From Parapedobacter pyrenivorans (lineage in GTDB: Bacteria; Bacteroidota; Bacteroidia; Sphingobacteriales; Sphingobacteriaceae), in the NCBI RefSeq assembly GCF_014636865.1, contig NZ_BMER01000001.1, positions 422,718 through 486,717 of the forward strand: a DNA stretch of 64,000 bases. The letters run 5' to 3'. A program made the translations under genes and the position numbers. Of this stretch, positions 28,501 to 34,617 are shown one piece after another (position 1 is the stretch's first letter; every line of letters starts with the position of its first letter). Below the pieces are notes generated by a model, which saw nothing but the letters and a program-made list of their open reading frames with translations, did not search any database and was not told the DNA's origin.

Positions 28501-28682
28501 TTGGAGGCCTGATGAACGATGAGGAAGTAGCTGCGGTGCTTACGTATGTGAAAAACTCCTTTGGCAATAAAGGCACTCCTGTAGACCCCGAAAAGGTGAA
28601 AGCCATACGCGCTGCGATTGCCGACAAGAAAGGCTTTTACCATCCCGAAGAACTGCTCAAAGCGCATCCGCTCTCGAAATGA
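25509..28682 (+). CDS. SGNH-like / beta-propeller / HEAT / cytochrome c fusion lipoprotein (PVC-type heme protein)
   Basis: A 1057-residue exported protein, probably a lipoprotein (Cys29 in CLLQC). Domains in order: SGNH-hydrolase-like (about 40-275) with block I HIISIGNNLGSRM, AFFGAVESFDGEAG and WTIDGLQLNEEGY; seven-bladed propeller (about 370-720) with FASEEEFPELEKPMQMSFD, LWVAIMPTYPHWKPGD, Ca-type DTNNDGKADK and NDTDGDGKADK repeats, and FAPDGSLYIIDWHN; HEAT-like repeats (about 780-900); and a C-terminal class I cytochrome c with FCETCHQSDGKG (CxxCH near residue 939) and a later distal Met (VPMTPFGGLM). The SGNH catalytic Ser and His are not at their usual places (GNN, and Gln for the final His). 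It probably oxidises or binds a sugar in the periplasm and passes electrons on. Confidence 0.85.
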   Translation: MKQTKKGSDANRTATLLVAVAIAVCLLQCTGSNSAALKLKKGAHIISIGNNLGSRMMDFGYFETEMQLRYPDSLLYIRNMSDGGNTPGFRPHSGRNSPWAFPGAEQFQTELTNDPNLVGHFETPDQWLTRHKADIIVAFFGAVESFDGEAGLQRYKNELDAFVKYTLQQQYNGVSAPQLALVSPIAFEDLSDKYDLPDGKTENEHLSMYTEAMKAVADSNHVLFVDMYTPFKKLFDKGDRQWTIDGLQLNEEGYKKFSVLLANAVFGNEKVKSNAHRESVHAAVMEKNWMWHKDFKMPNGVQAYGRRYDPFGPDNYPAEIAKIREMTAIRDEAIWKAVKGERFDLDSADALTTKLPEVKTNYVPSNNGVPRYLYGEEALGKFKLAPGYKIELFASEEEFPELEKPMQMSFDNQGRLWVAIMPTYPHWKPGDPKPNDKILIFEDTNNDGKADKQTVFADSLHLPVGFEIAPEGVYVSQGTDFVRLNDTDGDGKADKKEILLSGFDDHDTHHAHHAYTVDPSGAIYMGTGVFLASDIETPYGTVRTTNGGFFRYDPNRHKLEFAQLSVPNPWGIAFDDWGQNFYAETSGPAVSWMMPGTVKPIYGIFTPKSRNLVEEAHQVRPTSGLEFISSRHFPDEVQGDYLINNTIGFLGTKEHTLEDDGTGYKSRHRQDLLRSEDPNFRPVDLEFAPDGSLYIIDWHNVLIGHMQHNQRDPLRDHTHGRIYRVTYPSRPLVKPALIADAPIDTLLDNLKLPEYRSRYRTRRELRGRDSSEVLAHLRTWVKNLDKNDPRYEHHLLEGLWVSWGLNRVDQSLLRQLLHADDYRVRAAAVRVLRYTGHQVADQAQLLKEAASDEHGRVRLEALVAASWLDKEPGLAILDEAAKKPLDDWMTDAYGVAFARLNGEVHGPTKKEETAATDLKGKDLESYKKGHLLYAQDGFCETCHQSDGKGLPSSGFPPLAGSPWLDNDDRLIKLTLKGMLGPMELLGHQYTGQVPMTPFGGLMNDEEVAAVLTYVKNSFGNKGTPVDPEKVKAIRAAIADKKGFYHPEELLKAHPLSK

Positions 28683-28703
28683 CGAATTGGAAAATAGCGC
28701 AAT

Positions 28704-28739
28704 AAAAAAAGGGGCAACGATTACGTTGCCCCTTTTTTT
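28704..28739. terminator. Bidirectional intrinsic terminator
   Basis: A perfect 9-bp stem, GGGGCAACG (28711-28719) and CGTTGCCCC (28724-28732), with loop ATTA, is flanked by seven A on the left and seven T on the right, so it works in both directions. It ends the rightward cytochrome-propeller gene (stop at 28682) and the leftward PUL2 operon (last stop at 28750). It is the only classical terminator I see in the window. Confidence 0.95.
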
Positions 28740-28749
28740 ATCGGAAATA

Positions 28750-29601
28750 CTATGCACCAAAGTGCGACCTCAAAAACGAGATTCCCTGAACGGCTATGGC
28801 CTCGCGGGAAGGCTCGAAGTTCCGCCAGATGGACGCTGCTTTGGCGATTACTTTAACTGCTGGTGTAAACGATTCGATGACCAGGCTACCTGTGTAATCA
28901 ACTTCTTTCAATGCATCTCGAATGCCCACCCAATCGATGTGGTCGTTTCCGGGCGCTCCCCGGTCGCAACCACACGCATGCACATGCAACAGGTGTTTCC
29001 CTGCCTTTCGGATTGCTGCCGCCGAATCTTTCTCCTCAATATTCATGTGATACGTATCCAACAGGAGGCCCACCGCCGGATGATCCACAGCGTTTGCCAG
29101 TTTCAGCGCTTGCTCACAGGTATTGATAAAATCGGTTTCGTACCGATTTAAGGGCTCAATTGCCAATTTCTTCCCCAAGTCACCAGCACGGGATGCCAAT
29201 GTTTTCAAATGCTTCACGACAATATCCCACTGCGCCTTATAATCGTCTTCCGTCGTTTGCTCCGCCCGACCCACGGTAGAATAAAGTGGCCCCACCATTA
29301 CCGGGCAGTCCAATACGCTCATCACATCCAGCACCTGAGTGATGTAGTCGATGGAATTCTGCTGTTCTTCTTTGGTACCACGCAGATCCCGACCGGGGCC
29401 CATCGCGGCGCAGATGGAAGAGCAGCGCAGACCGTTGTCGTCCAATGCCCGCTTGATCAGATGAGGATCTATATGGGAAGCATCCTCGAGCGCGATTTCG
29501 ATCGCATCGCTGCCCCAGTCCTTAAATTGCCGGATAATATCGATGCTTTCATTCGTAAAGGGCGAGGTCAGTAAAAAAGTATTGACGCCAATTGGTAACA
29601 T
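28750..29601 (-). CDS. D-tagatose/D-psicose 3-epimerase-like enzyme
   Basis: A 283-residue cytoplasmic TIM-barrel enzyme with the full metal-ligand set of ketose 3-epimerases: Glu149 (LAIEPLNRYETDFINT), Asp182 (LLLDTYHMNIEE), His208 (LLHVHACGCDRGAPG) and Glu243 (LVIESF). GAPGNDHIDW is also typical of this family. It would epimerise a ketose, or a related keto sugar, at C3 using Mn or Co. It is the last gene of PUL2, 24 bp after the ThuA-domain gene and just before the shared terminator. With the AraA-like isomerase at the operon head it could form an isomerase-epimerase pair for an uncommon sugar; the substrate is not known. Confidence 0.88.
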   Translation of the reverse strand: MLPIGVNTFLLTSPFTNESIDIIRQFKDWGSDAIEIALEDASHIDPHLIKRALDDNGLRCSSICAAMGPGRDLRGTKEEQQNSIDYITQVLDVMSVLDCPVMVGPLYSTVGRAEQTTEDDYKAQWDIVVKHLKTLASRAGDLGKKLAIEPLNRYETDFINTCEQALKLANAVDHPAVGLLLDTYHMNIEEKDSAAAIRKAGKHLLHVHACGCDRGAPGNDHIDWVGIRDALKEVDYTGSLVIESFTPAVKVIAKAASIWRNFEPSREAIAVQGISFLRSHFGA

Positions 29602-29625
29602 GTTGTCTTGATTAGATGAAATAAT

Positions 29626-30654
29626 TTATTTGTAGTCTGCGGGTGACTTGCCTTTTTTGAAACTGTCAAAGCCAAACATCGTCGGTTGATAGGAAGAAAC
29701 GAATGCCACATCTGCTTTTTCCGGGATTGGTTGATCAACTGCCCAAAAACAAGCATTGACGAGTAATCTTCGCAAATCTTCATTTAACAGATCGATCGAC
29801 GCCCCCATGGTTGTCGTGAACGCTTTCCCTTCTTTCCCGCCTTCGATCGTGTAGTTCCTCGTCCAAGCAACGGGCAATGCCGCTTTATCTTTGTTGATGG
29901 GTGCATCCGCTGTCATTCCGCTGGTAGACTGTCCGTAAACCAACACATCAGCATCTTCCAACGGCCCGACGGTATAAACATCCGTGGGCACCCAGATATC
30001 GGCGACACCATTCAGTATCGGATTGGCCGCGGCGGCCTCATTATTTAAGCCCCGTGTACCCTCTTTGCCATGGTCGCCATGATGGCTTACCCAAGTTTCT
30101 CCCAAAACGATCTTGCCAAATCCCTGTTCCCAACCTGGTGCGGTACTTTGGAAATCATATTTTGCATACGGATCACCGGGGTTCTTTGCATAATGAAATG
30201 CATGCGTGGACGTGCGCAAGCCGACTACCGGCTTCCCTGCTTTGAGATATGCGTCAATATACCGCATTTGATCCGGAGGCAATTCACGGAAACGGGTAAA
30301 AATCACCATCAGATCGGCGGACTCCAAACTAGCGAGTCCGGGAATATTGGACTGCTCATTTGCATCGATTTCTCCGGTTAACGAATCCACCGAAAACAAC
30401 ACGGTGCATGTAAAGCCAAATCGCTTAGCCAATAACTGAGCTAACATAGGCAACGCTTCTTCCGATCGATATTCTTCGTCCCCGCTGATCAAAACGATCC
30501 TTTTACCCTTTCCAGGACCGTCGTCGCCCTGGTAAGTAACCCATTGTTCTGCATCGGGTTGCGGCTCCTGCGTAGCGGTGCTGTTTGAACAACCGGCTAA
30601 ACCACCCATCGTGATTAGCAAAATGAGTGATACTATTTTCCTTACTGTGTTCAT
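29626..30654 (-). CDS. ThuA-domain lipoprotein
   Basis: I start at the ATG at 30654 (MNTVRKIVSLILLITMGGLAGC), which gives a normal lipoprotein signal with lipobox LAGC; the frame is open 40 codons further upstream, but that part is not signal-like. The mature protein (about 320 residues) has a ThuA/GATase-like fold: KRIVLISGDEEYRSEEALPM, LASLESADLMVIFTRFRELP, and GKPVVGLRTSTHAFHYA, where ThuA proteins have a conserved His region. ThuA was named from trehalose utilisation in rhizobia, where it works with the dehydrogenase ThuB in 3-keto-sugar breakdown. Here it is periplasmic or on the outer membrane, between the DUF4432 gene (85 bp) and the epimerase. Confidence 0.85.
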   Translation of the reverse strand: MNTVRKIVSLILLITMGGLAGCSNSTATQEPQPDAEQWVTYQGDDGPGKGKRIVLISGDEEYRSEEALPMLAQLLAKRFGFTCTVLFSVDSLTGEIDANEQSNIPGLASLESADLMVIFTRFRELPPDQMRYIDAYLKAGKPVVGLRTSTHAFHYAKNPGDPYAKYDFQSTAPGWEQGFGKIVLGETWVSHHGDHGKEGTRGLNNEAAAANPILNGVADIWVPTDVYTVGPLEDADVLVYGQSTSGMTADAPINKDKAALPVAWTRNYTIEGGKEGKAFTTTMGASIDLLNEDLRRLLVNACFWAVDQPIPEKADVAFVSSYQPTMFGFDSFKKGKSPADYK

Positions 30655-30739
30655 GAATATAATTGATAATGGGGTTATTACAATGGTTCTAAGATAACGA
30701 ATTACGTACTGAAACACCGTATCTGAATCAACATTTACA

Positions 30740-31801
30740 CTAGTTGCTTGTTGTGCGTTGTAAAAAACCGGCAATATCAGCCGCTTGGTCCACGATTCGG
30801 ACCGTTACCTCATATTCCCTACGTTCGCGTGGTTCCAGCAAAATAAGCGAACCGTTCTCCCGGGCTTTTGCCTGGCCAATGGGCGGATGGGTGCCCGGCT
30901 CCAACCCCACCACACACTCTCCCGGCCCCCAATGCTGCCAGTTGGTCAGCCAGGGCAACTGGGCTTTTTTGAATTCGATGGACAATGCGATACCGATATG
31001 TGGATTATGGATTCCACAACAGCATATTCCGTCATCATCCGCTTCCACATCAATAAAAGCCGCTTCCTCGCCACTTCCCATGTGATCTTTCAATGGCGGG
31101 CTCCCCTTTCGGAAAGGTTGCCCAGCTTGAAAAATCTTCGCCTTACCGGCACCTTCGCGTGACTCCCAAGGGCCGCGCCAGCAGATATCCACACCTTCAT
31201 CAACCAATGGCCAGCCCAAGTTCATGTGATAAAGCAGCATGTGTGGCGCGGGCGTATTGCCGTGGTTAATAACCTCATCATGGATATAGATAGCGGGATC
31301 ACCCAGTCTACCGGAGATGGTGCGCCGTAGCACGAGCTGCATACCCAATGGCCGGGATTGCTTAACAATACCCGTGATACTCATGTCTAACTGCCCCGCA
31401 GCCGGATCGGGCTGGATAATGGATTCGATGGTAGCGGGCAAGCCACTAAATTGACTGTGAAGCCCCCGCTCCCCAAATTCGTCCGATTCCGGTCCGCCCA
31501 CATGATCCAACCCACAGGTGGTGAGCAAGCCGCCACCGAATGCGTTGAGCCACTCGATACCCCGATATCCACTGGGATTGGGTGCCACCACCCCTACATG
31601 GCTCAACCAAACCAAGCTATGGGAATTATAGCACGCATCGGCGATATCCAAACCCCGGTCAATGACAACTTTGTACCGCAGGCCGGTTCCTGTATTGATC
31701 CAAGCAATACGTGTTCCCCTGCCAGGTCCATTATCTAAAATCGCGGTTTCTATCCCACCCACCTGCAGGTGGTTCGATATCTTATCGCTCCATCCAGCCA
31801 T
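30740..31801 (-). CDS. DUF4432-family aldose 1-epimerase-like protein
   Basis: The ATG at 31801 begins MAGWSDKISNHLQVGGIET and lies 4 bp after the upstream stop; a longer frame from 31843 overlaps the upstream gene. The 353-residue protein resembles galactose-mutarotase-like DUF4432: RYKVVIDRGLDIADACYNSHSL, FGGGLLTTCGLDHVGGP, GLHSQFSGLPA, YHMNLGWPLVDEG with a likely active-site His, and LEPGTHPP near the C-terminus carrying the probable catalytic Glu. No signal peptide is visible. It probably interconverts anomers of a sugar made by PUL2, the job RhaM does in PUL1. Confidence 0.83.
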   Translation of the reverse strand: MAGWSDKISNHLQVGGIETAILDNGPGRGTRIAWINTGTGLRYKVVIDRGLDIADACYNSHSLVWLSHVGVVAPNPSGYRGIEWLNAFGGGLLTTCGLDHVGGPESDEFGERGLHSQFSGLPATIESIIQPDPAAGQLDMSITGIVKQSRPLGMQLVLRRTISGRLGDPAIYIHDEVINHGNTPAPHMLLYHMNLGWPLVDEGVDICWRGPWESREGAGKAKIFQAGQPFRKGSPPLKDHMGSGEEAAFIDVEADDDGICCCGIHNPHIGIALSIEFKKAQLPWLTNWQHWGPGECVVGLEPGTHPPIGQAKARENGSLILLEPRERREYEVTVRIVDQAADIAGFLQRTTSN

Positions 31802-31805
31802 TTTT

Positions 31806-34490
31806 TTACTTATCTTGATAAACGGGATTATTTTCGTTTCCACCAGCCATCAGGTAGGCTATCAAATCTTTCAACTCTTCTTCATTAAGCACGTTCAATG
31901 ATCCTGGAGGCATGGTAGAAACTTTTGCTACCCGTATTTCAGTCACATCGCTTTTGGGTATCTCTTTCAATACCTGTGGCGCATATGGATTCTGCGACAC
32001 CGAATACACATCCCCTTCTTCGCTGATTAACCGACCCAATACTGATGATCCGTCTTTCAATACCAATACTTTAGACTCGTACTGATCAGAAATGACTTTG
32101 TTGGGTTCAATAATGGCTTCCAGCATATCATGAACAGAAAAACGTGTTCCCAACTGCGTAAGATCCGGGCCGATTGCACCTCCCTCTCCGCCCATCATGT
32201 GACAGGAGGCACAACGCACGGCTGCAAACAGAGACTTACCCTGTTCATAATTTCTTTTGCCTTTATCTCCTTCTACCGCTTTCTGCGCCTCGTCTACTTT
32301 CCAGGCTTTTCCAGGCCCTTTGGGTGGCACAATGTTTTCAAGCAAATCCTTGCCGGACGCTGCGAGAAGCGAATCTCCGGATATGGTGTTGTAATGGTCA
32401 AATTGATCTTCCGGCACGTTTTTCAATGCCAATTTACGGGCTGCATCAATGAAACCGATGTAGCTATTGCCGCCTTTGTAGCCAAAAGCATCATAAAACC
32501 ATTTAAAATAATGCTCGTATGATTCAGGGGTCCATCCCGTATCGGCCTTACTGAGTGCCGTGGCCAGGTAAATCTGCTGCATAGGCGGCGTCTTGGCCAA
32601 CATACCGGCGATGTCCATCCCGTATTGCGGATTCCGTAATATTAAATCAGAAGAGCTTGTTAAGGTTGCCATCATCGTTGTGGAATCGTCTTTAGCACTA
32701 TCCAGCAATGAAAGCGTTCTTTCCACCGCATAAGGAGCTCCAATCTGGATCAAAAGTTTGCTGAATTCCCGATTAAGCGCATTATCGGTCGTTGGATAAG
32801 CATCCGAAAAATAAGCGGCCATGCGGTTGGTTAGATCAGGTTCAGGATTGCCCATTCGATACAGTATGACCTCAAATGCCCGTAGCAAACCTAGTTTGTT
32901 GTCTTTGGATATCCGATTGATATCAATAGTCATCAACTTACGCAGCATGATTGACTGCAATTGGGGGTAACCTGACCTCGCCATTGCAGTCATTGCGTTT
33001 GTTACTGTCCGGATATTCCGCTCACGGAACACCCGTTTGCCCCATAGCTTGATTGGCTGGTGTCTCAACGCAATGGTCGCTGCGTAGCGGATGTGCCGAT
33101 CGTCGTGATTCAGATAAGGCCAAACTTCAGCAACGATATTCGTATCGGGGCCCTTTTCAAAATAGCCTTCAATCCGTCTGCGTAATACGATTTCCTCGGT
33201 GAGGTCATTTTCCCGTTGCGGTTTCTCTTTTACCTTGTCTTGATCTTTATAAGACACTCGATACAAATCGGACTCCAGTCTCCGCCCTCCAGTAAGGAAA
33301 TAGAGTGCACCGTCCGGACCGATTTCACCATCGGTAAGCGGCAGTGGGGTACCGGAAAGGAACTCTTCTGCCTTCGCCCGATACGTCGCTCCATCCGCTT
33401 CCAATTGCACGGCATATACAATACCAAAACTCCAATCAAAAGCCAGCAGGCTATTGCGGTATTTGTCGGGAAACCTAGCGTTGCCAGTATATACTAAATT
33501 CGTAGGAGATCCCTGTCCGATATTGAGTAAAGACGGCAGCTCGTCTGGATAATAAGTAGGCCATTTGCTATTGCCTGTCCGCCAACCAAAATCCGCTCCT
33601 TTTGCTACGTGCAAGAGCCGCGTTGGCCGGTACCAAGGCATTCCGAAGTCCCATTCCATATCTGAATCATAGGCAAATAATTCTCCATCGTCATTAAATG
33701 CGATGTCAAATGTATTCCGCAACCCTGCCGCTACCAGTTGCCAATGCTGCCCCAATGAATCGGTATGGGCGATCCATCCTCCGGGTGCCATACGGTCGTT
33801 GGCGTGACCCCTCGGATCTGTAATCAATTGGAAAATATTGTCTTCATCCCAGTTAGCAGGCAACAAATAACTATCCATTTCAGGCACGTCGGTATGGTTA
33901 CCTAACACGAGGTAGATCGACTGTCCATCCGGAGCCAGGATGATACTGTGCGGTCCGTGTTCACCTTCCCCGTCAAAAGACTTCAACAGCTTAATCTCAT
34001 CAAACTGATCGTCGTTGTCTGTATCCTTTAGCCGGTAAAGGCCACTGCTCTTTTCAAACTTTTCATCTCCCCGATGATTCACCATCACATACAGACTGTT
34101 GAATGCCCAAAGCAGTCCCTGCGCATAACCCATCCCTACTTTGGTCTGCGTGGTGTCGTCCTTCCATTCATCCCCCGGAATTGTCAGGCGCTCGGGCTCG
34201 GCTGTCAGCGTATCCGCTCCGATTTCCGGAACATTGATCCGGTATAAGGAACCATATTGATCTGACGTGATCATCCGTCCCTTGTCATCAAACGTCATCG
34301 CCACCCACGACCCTTTCTTATTTTCGGAGGGGCTGTAGAGGTGCTCCACCACAAAGTCCGGAGCGACATTGATTTTCTCGACCTTAGGTTTTAGTTCTAC
34401 CTGTTCAGTATCCTGCTTCTCTTGGGTCTGGCAAGCCGAGACCAGCATCAGCACGGCAAGGGTAAATGCCAAACAGGGATTCTTTTTCAT
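31806..34490 (-). CDS. Beta-propeller / HEAT / cytochrome c lipoprotein (PVC-type heme protein)
   Basis: I place the start at MKKNPCLAFTLAVLMLVSAC (34490), a clear lipoprotein signal; upstream in-frame ATGs give no signal peptide. The domains are a PQQ-sugar-dehydrogenase-like propeller (about 35-440) with WVAMTFDDKGRMITSDQYG, GPHSIILAPDGQSIYLVLGNH, AAGLRNTFDIAFNDDGELF and GEIGPDGALYFLTGGR; helical repeats (about 460-700); and a C-terminal heme domain with AAVRCASCHMMGGEGG (CxxCH near residue 760), then GPDLTQLGTRF, typical of PVC-type heme proteins. It resembles the gene at 25509 but lacks the SGNH part. In PUL2 it lies between GH78 and DUF4432 and may be a periplasmic sugar dehydrogenase. 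Confidence 0.85.
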   Translation of the reverse strand: MKKNPCLAFTLAVLMLVSACQTQEKQDTEQVELKPKVEKINVAPDFVVEHLYSPSENKKGSWVAMTFDDKGRMITSDQYGSLYRINVPEIGADTLTAEPERLTIPGDEWKDDTTQTKVGMGYAQGLLWAFNSLYVMVNHRGDEKFEKSSGLYRLKDTDNDDQFDEIKLLKSFDGEGEHGPHSIILAPDGQSIYLVLGNHTDVPEMDSYLLPANWDEDNIFQLITDPRGHANDRMAPGGWIAHTDSLGQHWQLVAAGLRNTFDIAFNDDGELFAYDSDMEWDFGMPWYRPTRLLHVAKGADFGWRTGNSKWPTYYPDELPSLLNIGQGSPTNLVYTGNARFPDKYRNSLLAFDWSFGIVYAVQLEADGATYRAKAEEFLSGTPLPLTDGEIGPDGALYFLTGGRRLESDLYRVSYKDQDKVKEKPQRENDLTEEIVLRRRIEGYFEKGPDTNIVAEVWPYLNHDDRHIRYAATIALRHQPIKLWGKRVFRERNIRTVTNAMTAMARSGYPQLQSIMLRKLMTIDINRISKDNKLGLLRAFEVILYRMGNPEPDLTNRMAAYFSDAYPTTDNALNREFSKLLIQIGAPYAVERTLSLLDSAKDDSTTMMATLTSSSDLILRNPQYGMDIAGMLAKTPPMQQIYLATALSKADTGWTPESYEHYFKWFYDAFGYKGGNSYIGFIDAARKLALKNVPEDQFDHYNTISGDSLLAASGKDLLENIVPPKGPGKAWKVDEAQKAVEGDKGKRNYEQGKSLFAAVRCASCHMMGGEGGAIGPDLTQLGTRFSVHDMLEAIIEPNKVISDQYESKVLVLKDGSSVLGRLISEEGDVYSVSQNPYAPQVLKEIPKSDVTEIRVAKVSTMPPGSLNVLNEEELKDLIAYLMAGGNENNPVYQDK

Positions 34491-34617
34491 GAGTTTTTGC
34501 ATATGTGGTAATACGGTAATTAATGAAGAAGTCAAGTGGTTTATAATCCGCATGCAAGATAGCGTAAATAATAAAACCAAGTGTCCTGCACTTACCTGAA
34601 TGCTCAAACGGGGCAAT

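Noticed and set aside
31806-34616. Longer start at 34616 for the PUL2 propeller-cytochrome gene
   Set aside because: It would put 42 residues without lipoprotein character before a clear signal at MKKNPC, so the start at 34490 is preferred.
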